A stretch of 64,000 bases of DNA from Mycobacterium adipatum (GCF_001644575.1 NZ_CP015596.1:4402001-4466000); one strand, 5' to 3'; positions 7,611-17,824 are shown, numbered from the stretch's first letter. Notes: generated by a model not told the origin, from the sequence alone. Numbers and translations: made by a program.

Positions 7611-8039
7611 TCATGGCTTGTAATGCGGAACGGCCTCCTCCCGGAACTCCCGCCCCGTCATCCGATCGGTCCGGATCCGGATGAAATGATCCCGACGACC
7701 CTGCACCCACGGCTCGATGAATGTTCCGGCGACATCCACCAGATCATCGATCCCGGTGATGGGTTCGGCATGACCCACGACCGTGACGCTCCAGCCGTTG
7801 CGCAGATCGGGATCGAGCACGTCGGCCTCGAAGGCCACCACCTGGTTGGCGGTGGCCGCCTCGAGTTTGGGCCCGCCGGCCACCCGGATCACCACCTCGT
7901 CGCGCCAGACCCGGAAGTTGACCGGCTGAATGGTCGGCAGGCCATCCTCGGTGAACACCAAGCGGCCGACCCGTACCCGCGCCAACCGATCCAGGCACTG
8001 CCGGTGGTTGAGGACGTCGAGTTGCTGGGTGTTCGACAT
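7611..8039 (-). CDS. Pyridoxamine 5'-phosphate oxidase-like flavin/F420-fold protein
   Basis: A 142-residue split-barrel protein of the PNPOx-like family ([26 protein letters not shown] at its N-terminal half). M. tuberculosis has comparable small PNPOx-like proteins in the DosR regulon, for example Rv3129. Cofactor (FMN, F420 or haem) and reaction are unknown. ATG at 8039 is chosen over GTG at 8048 because AAAGG lies 8 nt before the ATG and touches the GTG. It is first in an operon with devR and has a DosR box about 80-95 nt upstream. Confidence 0.75.
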   Translation of the reverse strand: MSNTQQLDVLNHRQCLDRLARVRVGRLVFTEDGLPTIQPVNFRVWRDEVVIRVAGGPKLEAATANQVVAFEADVLDPDLRNGWSVTVVGHAEPITGIDDLVDVAGTFIEPWVQGRRDHFIRIRTDRMTGREFREEAVPHYKP

Positions 8040-8115
8040 GGTCGTCACCTTTCTCTGGCCGGGCGCACGCGGCGGCGGTTTCTGTCTCAGTCTCCGGCTG
8101 GACGGTACCGCGTGG

Positions 8116-8135
8116 CAGAGTCAAAGGTCCCGATT
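8116..8135 (-). promoter_or_regulatory. DosR box upstream of the PNPOx-devR operon
   Basis: Read on the minus strand the site is AATCGGGACCTTTGACTCTG. Against the DosR consensus TTSGGGACTWWAGTCCCSAA the first half-site (TCGGGAC) is intact and the second is partial (GACTC). It lies between narI and the PNPOx-like gene, on the strand and at the distance expected for activation of that operon. Confidence 0.65.
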
Positions 8136-8147
8136 TGGTGTGTGCTT

Positions 8148-8876
8148 TCACCAGCCTCGGCGGTGCGGGCGGGACCCCACCAGCTCGTTGCCCGCGGCCA
8201 CGTCCCGGCTGCGGTAGACGATGTAGGGCCGGAACAGATATCCGATGGGCGCGCTGAACACGTGCACCAGCCGGGTGAACGGCCACAGACAGAACAGGAC
8301 GAGCGCAATCAGGACATGGATGTGGAACTGCAGCGGCGCCTGCACCATCAGATCGCCGCGGGGTCGCAGAATCCAGATCGAGCGAAACCACGGTGAGACC
8401 GTCTCCCGGTAGTCGTGCTCGGCGCCCGACGGAGTCGCCCCGATCACCGTGCATGCGAAACCGGCGATCATGGCGGACACCAGCGCCAGGTACATGAGCT
8501 TGTCATTGCCGGTGGTCGCCAGGAAAACGGGGCCGCGGGTGCGGCGGCGATAGATGAGCAGCGCAACCCCGACCAGGGTGGCCACCCCGGCGGCTGCGCC
8601 GAGGATGACCGCCTGCAGATGGTAGAGGTGGTCACTGAGCACACGGCTGGTCCATGACTGCGGGATCACCAGCCCGATGACGTGGCCGATGATGACCACG
8701 AGCATCCCGAAGTGAAACAGCGGGCTGCCGATCCGCAGCAGTCGGGATTCGTAGAGTTGCGACGACCGGGTGGTCCAGCCGAATTTGTCGTAACGGTAGC
8801 GCCACCAGGTGCCGATGACCACGATCGCCAACGTCACGTACGGCGCCACGTCCCAGAAAACCACCCAGCCCGACAT
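8148..8876 (-). CDS. narI: Respiratory nitrate reductase gamma subunit (cytochrome b)
   Basis: A 242-residue membrane protein with five predicted helices that anchors NarGH and takes electrons from menaquinol through two b haems. Histidines likely to ligand haem are visible in IGHVIGL and in FHIHVLIALVLF...TRLVHVF. It starts one base after the narJ stop. It is the last nar gene, followed about 100 nt later by the DosR-box promoter. The C-terminal extension after IGYLFRPYIVYRSR is ordinary for NarI. Confidence 0.93.
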   Translation of the reverse strand: MSGWVVFWDVAPYVTLAIVVIGTWWRYRYDKFGWTTRSSQLYESRLLRIGSPLFHFGMLVVIIGHVIGLVIPQSWTSRVLSDHLYHLQAVILGAAAGVATLVGVALLIYRRRTRGPVFLATTGNDKLMYLALVSAMIAGFACTVIGATPSGAEHDYRETVSPWFRSIWILRPRGDLMVQAPLQFHIHVLIALVLFCLWPFTRLVHVFSAPIGYLFRPYIVYRSRDVAAGNELVGSRPHRRGW

Positions 8877-8877
8877 C

Positions 8878-9534
8878 TCACAAACCCCCCGAAGTGCGCC
8901 GCGGCGGAACAGTCAGTTGAAACGGCTGCAGGCCAACAGATTCCACCGGCGCACCCGCGGTACGCAGCCGGCACACCTGTTCCTCACCGGCGGCCGGCAG
9001 CGTGGCGCACACCGCCGCGACAGCGTGCGCGTACGGGGAATCGGCCTCGGCGAGCGCCCGGCGAAGGACTTCGATGGGTACCCGATACTCGACCAGCAAC
9101 TCGCGACCGGCCCGCGGATCCACCGTCGCGGCGAATTCCAGAACCACCGGCAGGTGATCGGGCGCCTCACCGGCAGGCGGCGTTGTGCCGGCAGCCCGAT
9201 AAGCGTGCGCGAAGGCCAGCATCTGCATCCCACGGTTGCGGGTATCGCCTGCGGTCCAGTACGTGAGCAGCAGCGCCCGGCGCCGACTCAGGTCGAACGT
9301 CTCGACGTAGCGACGGGCCACGGTCATCGCATCCTGGTCGCGTAGCTCACCGAGCGTTCGGCCGACGAGCAGGCGTGGCTCCCCGTCCAGGTGCGCCAGC
9401 AACGACTGCACCGTGTCCAGCCGCACACCGTGACCTTCGTCGGGATAGGCCAGCAGCAACGAAACCGCCTGCCACACCACACGATCCTGCAGGGGTACCG
9501 ATCCCCTTCGGGCACCCCTGTCTGCCGGCCTCAT
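8878..9534 (-). CDS. narJ: Nitrate reductase molybdenum cofactor assembly chaperone
   Basis: A 218-residue NarJ/TorD-family chaperone, not part of the final enzyme, that holds NarG until its molybdenum cofactor is inserted. QAVSLLLAYPDE near the N-terminus and the helical body up to about residue 190 fit the family. Its ATG overlaps the narH stop codon as ATGA, and it ends one base before narI, so translation is coupled along the operon. Confidence 0.9.
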   Translation of the reverse strand: MRPADRGARRGSVPLQDRVVWQAVSLLLAYPDEGHGVRLDTVQSLLAHLDGEPRLLVGRTLGELRDQDAMTVARRYVETFDLSRRRALLLTYWTAGDTRNRGMQMLAFAHAYRAAGTTPPAGEAPDHLPVVLEFAATVDPRAGRELLVEYRVPIEVLRRALAEADSPYAHAVAAVCATLPAAGEEQVCRLRTAGAPVESVGLQPFQLTVPPRRTSGGL

Positions 9535-11177
9535 GACCGGCCTTGCGGAAAGATCCCGGGTGGCACTCCGCGGCCGTCCCAGTTGAGCAGGTTGATCCGC
9601 GACGGGTTGCCCGCATTGGCACCCATGCCTTCGGTGGTCTGCCGGTGCTGCAGAGCGTGGAAGGTCTCGACTGCCACCGGTATCGGCCCACCGCTGGCCT
9701 CACCGAACGGACCGGACTCGTACATTCCGGGGCCGCCGTCGAAGGACAGCGCGCAGCCGGGTTCCTCCGGTGACGGTCCTTCCGAGCTGTACGCGGTCGG
9801 AATGACATAACGTTCTTCGTATTTCGCCAACGCCAGCAATCGATACATCTCGTACATCTGCTCCTCGGTCATCCCCACCGCCGCCGGGATGTCGGGTCGG
9901 GTCTGCCTGCCGAGGTTGATATCGCGCATATAGGAGCGCATGGCGGCCAGCCGACGCAGCACACCGTCGATGACCGCGGTGTCGCCCGCGGTGAACAGCC
10001 CGGCGAGGTATTCGACGGGGATGCGCAGTGCCTCGATGGCGCCGAAGAGGTTGCCGGCGTCCTCCCCATCGTGTCCGTCTCGACTGACCGCGTCCACCAC
10101 CGGTGACAGCGGGGGGATGTACCACACCATCGGCACCGTGCGGAACTCCGGATGCAGGGGCAGCGCAACGTGATACGTCTGGATCAGGTGATACACCGGT
10201 GATCGTTGCGCGGCCTCGATCCATTCATCGGAGATCCCCTCGGCGCGAGCGCCGGCGACCACGGCCGGGTCGGTGGGGTCGAGCAGAATGCCACGCTGCG
10301 CCTCGTAGAGGTCCTTGTCTTCGGGCACCGAGGCCACCTCGAGAACCCTGTCCACGTCGTAGAGCACCAGGCCCAGGTAGCGCAGCCGCCCCACGCAGGT
10401 CTCCGAACACACGGTCGGCAGTCCCACTTCGATGCGCGGATAGCACATCGTGCACTTTTCGGCCTTGCCGGTCTTGTGGTTGAAGTACACCTTCTTGTAG
10501 GGACACCCGGATACGCACATTCGCCAGCCCCGGCAGCGGTCCTGATCCACCAGCACGATGCCGTCCTCGGACCGCTTGTACATGGCTCCCGACGGGCACG
10601 AGGCCACACACGACGGATTCAGGCAGTGCTCACAGATCCGCGGTAGGTAGAACATGAATGTCTGCTCGAGCTCCAGGCGCACCTTCTCGCTGACCTGCTG
10701 CAGCACCGGGTCGCCGGGCACGATCTCCGGTGAACCGCCCAGATCGTCGTCCCAGGCCGCCGACCACGACACCTTCATCGGCTCCCCGCTGATCAGGCTG
10801 CGCGGCGGCGCCACCGGCATGTCATCCCCCAACGGGGCGGAGATGAGATTCTCGTAGTCATAGGTCCACGGCTCGTAGTAGTCGTCGATCGAGGGCATCT
10901 TGGGATTTGCAAAGATCCGCGCCAGCTTGGCGAACCGACCGCCGTCGCGCAGACGCAAGCGGCCACGCCGGTCCAGCCGCCACCCGCCACGCCACCGTTC
11001 CTGATCTTCGTAGGTTCGCGGATAGCCCTGTCCTGGCCGGGTTTCGACGTTGTTGAACCAGACGTATTCGGTCCCGGCCCGGTTGGTCCACGCCTGCTTG
11101 CAGGTGACCGAGCAGGTGTGGCACCCGATGCACTTGTCGAGGTTCATCACCATCGCCATCTGCGCCATGACCTTCAT
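9531..11177 (-). CDS. narH: Respiratory nitrate reductase beta (iron-sulfur) subunit
   Basis: A 548-residue electron-transfer subunit. All four cysteine clusters are present: CIGCHTCSVTC (residues 16-26), CEHCLNPSCVASCP, CRGWRMCVSGCP and the CTMCYP/CSETC pair. The tryptophan in CRGWRMC is the hallmark that makes one centre a 3Fe-4S cluster. The start at 11177 (MKVMAQMAMVMNLDKC) is supported by TGATG coupling to narG and by alignment with known NarH; an in-frame extension to 11444 has no family counterpart. NarH passes electrons from NarI to NarG on the cytoplasmic face of the membrane. Confidence 0.95.
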   Translation of the reverse strand: MKVMAQMAMVMNLDKCIGCHTCSVTCKQAWTNRAGTEYVWFNNVETRPGQGYPRTYEDQERWRGGWRLDRRGRLRLRDGGRFAKLARIFANPKMPSIDDYYEPWTYDYENLISAPLGDDMPVAPPRSLISGEPMKVSWSAAWDDDLGGSPEIVPGDPVLQQVSEKVRLELEQTFMFYLPRICEHCLNPSCVASCPSGAMYKRSEDGIVLVDQDRCRGWRMCVSGCPYKKVYFNHKTGKAEKCTMCYPRIEVGLPTVCSETCVGRLRYLGLVLYDVDRVLEVASVPEDKDLYEAQRGILLDPTDPAVVAGARAEGISDEWIEAAQRSPVYHLIQTYHVALPLHPEFRTVPMVWYIPPLSPVVDAVSRDGHDGEDAGNLFGAIEALRIPVEYLAGLFTAGDTAVIDGVLRRLAAMRSYMRDINLGRQTRPDIPAAVGMTEEQMYEMYRLLALAKYEERYVIPTAYSSEGPSPEEPGCALSFDGGPGMYESGPFGEASGGPIPVAVETFHALQHRQTTEGMGANAGNPSRINLLNWDGRGVPPGIFPQGRS

Positions 11178-14100
11178 CAGTACTGCACCTCCTGGGACCG
11201 GCGCCGCACCACGGTCACTTCGTCCCGTTGGTTGCCGGTGGGGCCGAGATAGTTGAACGCGAAGGAATGCTGGGCGTAGCCACCGGCCAGGTGACTGGGT
11301 TTGATCAGCAGCCGGGTCAACGAATTGTGGATGCCCCCACGCGTTCCCGTCGTTTCGGTGAGCGGAACATCGATCGTCCGCTCCTGCGCGTGGTAGACGT
11401 ACACCACCCCGTCGGGCATCCGGTGGCTGACGACGACACGGCACACCAATACACCGTTGCGGTTCACCGCCTCAACCCAGTCGTTGTCGCGCACCGAGAT
11501 CGTGGCGGCGTCCGCGGGGCTCATCCACATGGTCGGCCCGCCCCGGGACAGCGACAGCATGAACAGATTGTCCTGATACTCGGAGTGGATCGACCATTTC
11601 GAGTGCGGGGTCAGGTAGCGAACGGTCAGGCCGATACCCTCCTCGCCGAGGCGTGGTTCGCCGAACAGTCGGGACATATCCAGCGGCGGACGGTAGATGG
11701 GCAGTTGTTCGCCCAGTTCCTCCAGCCAGTCGTGGTCGACGTAGAAGTGCATCCGCCCGGTGAGCGTGTGGAACGGTTTGAGCTCTTCGATGTTCACCGT
11801 GAACGGGGCGTAGCGCCGACCCCCGGTCTCGCTACCCGACCATTCCGGACTCGTGATCACCGGAACCGGCCGGGCCTGGGTGTCGGCGTAGGTGATTCGG
11901 CGTTCCTCGCTGCCGGCGGCCAGGTGCACCAGCGGGCGCCCCACCCGCCGTTCCAGGGCGCGGAAGCCTTCGACGGCCAGCCGACCATTTGAGGTCCCGG
12001 ACAACGCGAGGATGACATCTGCCATCCGCTCCGCGGTCGTGACGGCCGGTCGACCTTGTGCGACACCGGAGTCCATCACACCGAACCGTCCGGCGAGCTC
12101 TGCCACTTCGTGGCCGGGGTGGGTCGTGACGCCCTTGGTGGTGACGCCGAGGGTTTCCACCAGCGGCCCCAGAGTGGCCCATTTCTGGGCGATCGACGGA
12201 TAGTCCCGCTGCACGACCGTCACCGGTCCCATGCTTTTCCCGGGCACCGGCAGCTCGCCGGTGACCCGCCAGTCTCGTTCCGTGCCGGACGGATAGGACA
12301 TCGCCGCCGGGGTGTCGTGCTGCAAGGTACCCAGCACCACATCGGTACGCACCCCGAGATGGGTGGCCGCGAGGGTACTAAAGGTGCGGGCTATCGCCCC
12401 GAATGCCTCGAAGTCCGATCGGGTCTCCCACGGCGGGTCGACCGCCGGACTGAACGCGTGCACATAGGGGTGCATGTCGGTGCTGGACAGGTCTGCCTTC
12501 TCGTACCAGGTGGCCGCCGGCAGCACCACGTCGGAGAGCAGGGTCGTGGATGTCATCCGGAAGTCAATGGACATCAACAGGTCCAGTTTTCCCTCCGGCA
12601 TGTCTTCGGTCCAGGTGATGCCCTCAGGTCGCAGCTCCGCCTCGGCGGGCGTCGCCTGGACGTTGGAGGTTGTGCCGAGCAGGTGCCGCAAGAAGTACTC
12701 GTTGCCCTTGCTCGAGGAGCCCAGCAGGTTGGCCCGCCAGACGTTGAGCACCCGCGGCCAGTTCGCCGGATTGTCCGGGTCGGTGACGGCCAACCTGAGA
12801 TGCCCGTCGGCCAGTTGGCGGGCCACGTAGTCCGCGATCTGCGAGCTGTCGTGGCCGGCGGCCAACGCCTCGTCGGCGATATCGAGGCTGGAGCGGTCGA
12901 ACTGCGGGAAGAACGGGCTCCAGCCCATCGCCGTCGCCGACGCCAGCACATCCATTGTGTGCTTACCGGCGAACCGGCCTCGACCCACCGGGCTGGCCAA
13001 TGCGTCGGCGCGGTAGCCGTCGTAGCGCCACTGGTCGGTGTGCACGTACCAGTAGGAGGTGCCGGTCATCTGGCGCGGTGGCCGCGACCAGTCGGTGGCC
13101 ATCGCCATGGTGGCCCACCCCGTCACCGGTCGGCATTTCTCCTGGCCCACGTAGTGGGCCCATCCGCCGCCGTTGCGTCCCATGGACCCGGTCAGCAGTA
13201 ACAGCGTCAGCACCGCCCGGTAGGTGGCGTCCCCGTGGAACCACTGGCAGATCCCCGCGCCCATGATGATCATCGAGCGTCCGTTGGACTCCACGGCGTT
13301 GCGCGCGAACTCCCGGGCGACCCGGATGGCCTGGGATGCCGAGACCCCGGTGATCACCTCCTGCCAGGCAGGCGTGTAGGGCGTGGCGGCGTCCTGATAG
13401 CCGCTCGGCCAATCGCCGGGAAGGCCCGGGCGCGCCACCCCGTACTGGGCGAGCATCAAGTCGAAAACCGTACACACCAAGCGGTCTGCGATACGGCGCA
13501 CCGGAACCCCACGCACCATGGTCGCGCCGTGACCGTCGACGGTGTCGAAGCGCGGCAACGTGATCTCGGCCGTCGGCCCGCCGTCGACGGCCACGGTGAG
13601 CGCCGGCATCAGGCTCTCCAGGTCCAGATTCCAGCTTCCGGCACCACTGTCCCCGAACCGGAAACCCAGCGACCCCTTGGGCACCGCCGCGCAGTCACCC
13701 GCGGTGTCCCACAGCACCGGTTTGAAGGCGGCATTCTCGACGTCCAGGCCCAGATCGGCGGCCGTCAGGTTCTTCGCAGGCACCAGCGCACCGTCGCGCT
13801 CCTCCAACGTGATCAGGAACGGAAGGTCGGTGAACGTGCGCACGTAGTCGGTGAAGAATGGAATCTGCTTGTCGACAAAGCATTCGGAAAGAATGACGTG
13901 ACCCATGGCCATCGCGAGCGCCCCGTCGGTGCCCGCGGCGCAGGGCATCCACTCGTCGGCGAACTTGGTGTTGTCCGCGTAGTCCGGGCTGATCGTCACC
14001 ACTTTCGTTCCGCGGTAACGGACTTCGGCCATCCAATGGGCGTCCGGCGTCCTGGTCACCGGCACGTTGGAGCCCCACATCAGCAGATACGCGGCGTCCC

Positions 14101-14860
14101 ACCAGTCACCGGATTCGGGGACGTCGGTCTGATCGCCGAAGACCTGCGGCGAGGCCACCGGCAGGTCTGCATACCAGTCGTAGAACGAGGTCATCACCCC
14201 GCCCACCAGTTCGACAAACCGCGAGCCGGCCGCATGGCTGACCATCGACATCGCCGGGATCGGCGAGAACCCGGCGACTCGGTCCGGACCGTAGGTCTTG
14301 ATCGTGTGCACATGCGCGGCGGCGATCATCTCGGTCGCCTCCGCCCAGCTCACCCTGACCAGTCCGCCCTTGCCACGGGCCTGCTGGTACCGCCGCCGAC
14401 GGTCGGCATCGTTCTGGATATCGGCCCAGGCCAGCACCGGGTCGCCCAATCGGCCCCTGGCCTCGCGATACATCTCCACCAGCACGCCCCGCGCGTACGG
14501 GTATCGCACCCGGGTCGGTGAGTAGGTGTACCAGGAGAACGCCGCCCCGCGCGGGCAGCCCCGTGGCTCGTACTCGGGGCGGTCGGCGCCCACCGAGGGG
14601 TAATCGGTTTCCTGGGTCTCCCAGGTGATGATCCCGTCCTTGACATAGATCTTCCACGAACACGACCCCGTGCAGTTGACACCGTGCGTGGAGCGCACTA
14701 CCTTGTCGTGGCTCCACCGGTCGCGGTAGAACACGTCACCGTCCCGACCACCGCGATGGCTGACGGTGCGCGCATCCGGGGAGATCGTTCCGGGAGTGAA
14801 GAAACGGCCGCTGCGCGCCAACAGTTCCTCGGCAGCTCCACCGATACGCGGCGTTCTCAC
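11177..14860 (-). CDS. narG: Respiratory nitrate reductase alpha (molybdenum) subunit
   Basis: A 1227-residue catalytic subunit of full family length that reduces nitrate to nitrite at a bis-MGD molybdenum centre. HGVNCTGSCSW near residue 60 supplies the His/Cys ligands of the FS0 cluster. FYDWYADLPVASPQ contains the aspartate equivalent to the molybdenum ligand, followed by FGDQTDVPES. The GTG start at 14860 overlaps the narK stop as GTGA. The gene is intact across 3.7 kb with no frameshift. Confidence 0.96.
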   Translation of the reverse strand: MRTPRIGGAAEELLARSGRFFTPGTISPDARTVSHRGGRDGDVFYRDRWSHDKVVRSTHGVNCTGSCSWKIYVKDGIITWETQETDYPSVGADRPEYEPRGCPRGAAFSWYTYSPTRVRYPYARGVLVEMYREARGRLGDPVLAWADIQNDADRRRRYQQARGKGGLVRVSWAEATEMIAAAHVHTIKTYGPDRVAGFSPIPAMSMVSHAAGSRFVELVGGVMTSFYDWYADLPVASPQVFGDQTDVPESGDWWDAAYLLMWGSNVPVTRTPDAHWMAEVRYRGTKVVTISPDYADNTKFADEWMPCAAGTDGALAMAMGHVILSECFVDKQIPFFTDYVRTFTDLPFLITLEERDGALVPAKNLTAADLGLDVENAAFKPVLWDTAGDCAAVPKGSLGFRFGDSGAGSWNLDLESLMPALTVAVDGGPTAEITLPRFDTVDGHGATMVRGVPVRRIADRLVCTVFDLMLAQYGVARPGLPGDWPSGYQDAATPYTPAWQEVITGVSASQAIRVAREFARNAVESNGRSMIIMGAGICQWFHGDATYRAVLTLLLLTGSMGRNGGGWAHYVGQEKCRPVTGWATMAMATDWSRPPRQMTGTSYWYVHTDQWRYDGYRADALASPVGRGRFAGKHTMDVLASATAMGWSPFFPQFDRSSLDIADEALAAGHDSSQIADYVARQLADGHLRLAVTDPDNPANWPRVLNVWRANLLGSSSKGNEYFLRHLLGTTSNVQATPAEAELRPEGITWTEDMPEGKLDLLMSIDFRMTSTTLLSDVVLPAATWYEKADLSSTDMHPYVHAFSPAVDPPWETRSDFEAFGAIARTFSTLAATHLGVRTDVVLGTLQHDTPAAMSYPSGTERDWRVTGELPVPGKSMGPVTVVQRDYPSIAQKWATLGPLVETLGVTTKGVTTHPGHEVAELAGRFGVMDSGVAQGRPAVTTAERMADVILALSGTSNGRLAVEGFRALERRVGRPLVHLAAGSEERRITYADTQARPVPVITSPEWSGSETGGRRYAPFTVNIEELKPFHTLTGRMHFYVDHDWLEELGEQLPIYRPPLDMSRLFGEPRLGEEGIGLTVRYLTPHSKWSIHSEYQDNLFMLSLSRGGPTMWMSPADAATISVRDNDWVEAVNRNGVLVCRVVVSHRMPDGVVYVYHAQERTIDVPLTETTGTRGGIHNSLTRLLIKPSHLAGGYAQHSFAFNYLGPTGNQRDEVTVVRRRSQEVQY

Positions 14861-16080
14861 ACCGGGGCTCCCTTCGCCGCATCCGGTTCGCGGGTGTGCA
14901 GTCGCACCGCGGTAAAGACCAGCGCGATCACCGCGGTGGCCACCAACAACAACAGACCGATCGTGTAGTCGTTGCCCACCGGGTCATACGTCGCACCCAT
15001 CACCAACGGTGGGAAGTAGCCGCCGAGACCACCTGCGGCAGAGACAATTCCGGTGACCGAACCGACGGACTTCGCCGGTGCACGACGTGCCACCCAGGCG
15101 AACACGCCACCGGTTCCGACGCCGAGGAAGAGCGCCAGGGCGATGAACGTGACCGCCGACCACAGATCCGGCGGTGGTTCGAAGGCCGCGACGGTGGCCA
15201 TCAGCGCGGTTCCGGCGAGGGACACCAGCACCACGTATTTAGGCGGGATGCGGTCGGACAGCGCACCTCCGACCGGGCGCGCCAGCACCGCGGCCAGGGC
15301 GAACCCCGCCGTGCGGGCTCCCGCGTCCACCGCGGAGAACCCGTACACCGTTTTGATGAGCGTGGGCAGATAGTTGCTGAAGGCCACGAAACCGCCGAAC
15401 ACCACCGCGTACAGGAACGACATCTCCCAGGTCACCGGGAGTTTGGCCGCCGCCTTGAGTTTCGGCACCACCGGGTCGGTGTTGGGGTGGAATGCCGGGG
15501 CATCGCGCATCGTCGCCACGCACAACACCGCGGTCAGCGCGAGCGCGACCGCCACGATGACGTGGGTGCCCATCAGTCCGAACCAGTTGACGAACCTCGG
15601 TGTGAAGAAGGCCGAGAGCGCCGTGCCGACCATGCCCATGCCGAACACCCCGGTGGCAAAGCCACGACGCGCCGGTTCGTGCCAGCTGTTGACGAACGGA
15701 ATCCCGACGGCGAATACCGTGCCGGCGATGCCGAGGAAGAATCCCGACACGAGCAACAACGGATAAGAGCCCGCCGTAGCCGCCGCCCCGACGGCAAGGA
15801 CGGGTGGGATGGACGCCAGCGACACCGCGATGAACATCACGCGTCCGCCCCATCTGTCGGTCAGCGAACCGATGACGATTCGGCCGAGCGATCCGACGAG
15901 GATGGGAGTGGCCACCAGCATCGACGCCTGGGTGCTGGACAGGCGGATATCGCCGGCATACGTGGTCGAGAGCGGACCGATCATGTTCCAGGCCCAGAAG
16001 TTGATCGCTGAGACCCATGTCGCAAGCACGAGGTTCTTCGTTCGAGCTGAGCCGGTGGTCGGCTCGATCGCCGCGTTCAC
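14857..16080 (-). CDS. narK: Nitrate/nitrite transporter, NarK/NNP family
   Basis: A 407-residue, 12-helix major facilitator protein. The two nitrate-signature regions are visible: GFFLGIAGTVFAVGIPFVN and the segment GIVSAAGGLGGYFPPLVMG. Length and composition are close to M. tuberculosis NarK2. It brings nitrate in and/or exports nitrite for the reductase encoded immediately downstream with a 4-base overlap. GTG at 16080 is the first possible start because an in-frame TGA lies two codons upstream; TGAGG is close to the GTG. It is the promoter-proximal gene of narKGHJI. Confidence 0.9.
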   Translation of the reverse strand: MNAAIEPTTGSARTKNLVLATWVSAINFWAWNMIGPLSTTYAGDIRLSSTQASMLVATPILVGSLGRIVIGSLTDRWGGRVMFIAVSLASIPPVLAVGAAATAGSYPLLLVSGFFLGIAGTVFAVGIPFVNSWHEPARRGFATGVFGMGMVGTALSAFFTPRFVNWFGLMGTHVIVAVALALTAVLCVATMRDAPAFHPNTDPVVPKLKAAAKLPVTWEMSFLYAVVFGGFVAFSNYLPTLIKTVYGFSAVDAGARTAGFALAAVLARPVGGALSDRIPPKYVVLVSLAGTALMATVAAFEPPPDLWSAVTFIALALFLGVGTGGVFAWVARRAPAKSVGSVTGIVSAAGGLGGYFPPLVMGATYDPVGNDYTIGLLLLVATAVIALVFTAVRLHTREPDAAKGAPV

Positions 16081-16294
16081 ACCTCACATCGAACCACCGA
16101 ACCGACACCGCAGCACGCGTTTGGGCAATCTCGCCGGAGCCCACCGATTCGGCAAATAGACCCATCGTCGCCAGCAGGTGATTCACCAGGACATGCACCG
16201 CCGAATGCGGTTCCTGTGCTGGAGGCAGCGAAACAAAACCACAGGTGAACAGTGTCTGTCGGGGAATGTCGGAGCCGGGTGGCAGGCTGGACGC
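16081..16294. other. Divergent intergenic region, narK / ligB
   Basis: This 214-bp stretch separates the narK operon from ligB and must contain the nitrate operon promoter. I see no convincing DosR box; the best partial match is near 16147-16166 with about half the consensus positions. No strong hairpin or small gene is evident. Confidence 0.4.
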
Positions 16295-17824
16295 GTGCTG
16301 CTCGCCGAGATCGCGGCCACCTCCACCGAGGTGGGTTCGCTGTCGTCACGCCTGGCCAAGGTCGCCCGGGTCGCGACGACACTGTCCGCGGCCGGTACGC
16401 CCGCGGAGCTCCCGGTGATCGTCGCGTGGCTGTCCGGGGAGCTCCCGCAGCGCCAGATCGGCGTGGGTTGGGCGGCGCTGCGCACCCTGCCGGAACCGGC
16501 CGGCACCGCGACGCTCACCGTGTCCGGTGTCGATGCCACCTTCACCGAGATCAAGTCGATGGCCGGTCCCGGATCGCAGGCTCGGCGCGCCGAGTGTCTC
16601 GCCGCCCTGTTCGGTGCCGCCACCACCGACGAGCAGCGGTTCCTGCGCCGGTTGCTGTCCGGAGAGCTGCGCCAGGGTGCGCTGGCCGGCGTCATGGTCG
16701 ACGCCGTCGCCAAGGCCGCCACCGTGCCGGTGGCCGCCGTGCGGCGGGCCGCGATGCTGGCCGGCGATCTGCCCGCGGTGGCCGCGGCGCTGCTGACCGA
16801 CGGCGCTGGTGCGCTGGACGGGTTCACCCCGCAGGTCGGTCGACCCGTCGGGCCGATGCTGGCCCAGACCGCGACGTCGGTGACCGACGCGCTCGACAAG
16901 CTCGGCGGCACAGCGCTGTTGGAATCCAAGTTGGACGGCGCGCGGGTGCAGGTCCATCGCGCCGGTGACCGGGTGTCGGTCTACACCCGCAGTCTCGACG
17001 ATGTCACCGCCCGTCTGCCCGAGGTCGTCGAGGCCGCGTTGGCCCTGCCGGTCACCGCCCTCATCGCCGACGCCGAGGCGATCGCACTGCGCCCGGATGG
17101 GCGGCCGCACCGCTTTCAGGTGACCGCGTCGCGATTCGGCTCCCGGTCCGGTGAGCGGAGCCGCGAGCCGCTCTCGGTGTTCTTCTTCGACCTGTTGCAC
17201 CGGGACGGCACCGACCTGCTGGACCTGCCGATGACCGAACGGCTCGCCGCGCTGGACCAGCTGGCGCCCCCGCATCAGCGGATGCAACGCGTATTGACCG
17301 CCGATCCGGCTGTCGCGCAACGATTCCTGGCCGACACGCTGGAGGCCGGGCACGAAGGTGTGATGGCCAAGGACCCGGCCGCCGCCTACGCTGCGGGCCG
17401 GCGCGGCGCGGCCTGGCTGAAGGTGAAGCCGGTGCACACCCTGGATCTGGTGGTGCTGGCCGTCGAGTGGGGCTCGGGGCGGCGCACCGGCAAGCTGTCG
17501 AATATCCACCTCGGCGCCCGCGATCCCCGGTCCGGGGGTTTCGTCATGCTGGGCAAGACGTTCAAGGGCATGACCGACGAGATGCTGGACTGGCAGACCC
17601 GACGTTTCACCGACCTCGCGGTCGACGGCACCGCGGGCCATATCGTCGAGCTGCGGCCCGAGCAGGTCGTCGAGATCGCCTACGACGGTGTGCAGGGTTC
17701 GAGCCGCTATCCCGGCGGGATGGCGCTGCGGTTCGCCCGGGTGCTGCGCTACCGGGACGACAAGAGCGCCGCCGAGGCCGACACGGTCGATACCGTCCGT
17801 GAACACTACGAACGCAACGGATGA
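16295..17824 (+). CDS. ligB: ATP-dependent DNA ligase LigB
   Basis: A 509-residue ATP-dependent ligase matching M. tuberculosis LigB (Rv3062). An N-terminal DNA-binding domain contains [17 protein letters not shown]. Motif [10 protein letters not shown] has the adenylated lysine at residue 212. Later motifs include [23 protein letters not shown] and [21 protein letters not shown], followed by the OB-fold. It joins nicks as an accessory to the NAD-dependent LigA. GTG at 16295 is chosen because it aligns with the LigB N-terminus ([10 protein letters not shown]); there is an AGG about 10 nt upstream. It is 45 nt upstream of cstA, the same order as in M. tuberculosis. Confidence 0.92.
   Translation: MLLAEIAATSTEVGSLSSRLAKVARVATTLSAAGTPAELPVIVAWLSGELPQRQIGVGWAALRTLPEPAGTATLTVSGVDATFTEIKSMAGPGSQARRAECLAALFGAATTDEQRFLRRLLSGELRQGALAGVMVDAVAKAATVPVAAVRRAAMLAGDLPAVAAALLTDGAGALDGFTPQVGRPVGPMLAQTATSVTDALDKLGGTALLESKLDGARVQVHRAGDRVSVYTRSLDDVTARLPEVVEAALALPVTALIADAEAIALRPDGRPHRFQVTASRFGSRSGERSREPLSVFFFDLLHRDGTDLLDLPMTERLAALDQLAPPHQRMQRVLTADPAVAQRFLADTLEAGHEGVMAKDPAAAYAAGRRGAAWLKVKPVHTLDLVVLAVEWGSGRRTGKLSNIHLGARDPRSGGFVMLGKTFKGMTDEMLDWQTRRFTDLAVDGTAGHIVELRPEQVVEIAYDGVQGSSRYPGGMALRFARVLRYRDDKSAAEADTVDTVREHYERNG

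Noticed and set aside
11178..11444. N-terminal extension of narH
   Set aside because: It overlaps the end of narG, has no counterpart in NarH proteins, and the ATG at 11177 is coupled to the narG stop.
12056..14521. Long plus-strand frames opposite narG
   Set aside because: NarG is intact on the other strand with all motifs; these frames have shadow composition and no recognisable domains.
16147..16166. Possible DosR box upstream of narK
   Set aside because: Only about half of the consensus positions match and neither half-site GGGAC is complete.
15239..16198. Minus-strand frame overlapping the narK start ([15 protein letters not shown]...)
   Set aside because: The first 40 codons look protein-like but the frame runs into narK out of register and has no domain; probably chance, although a short upstream ORF cannot be excluded.
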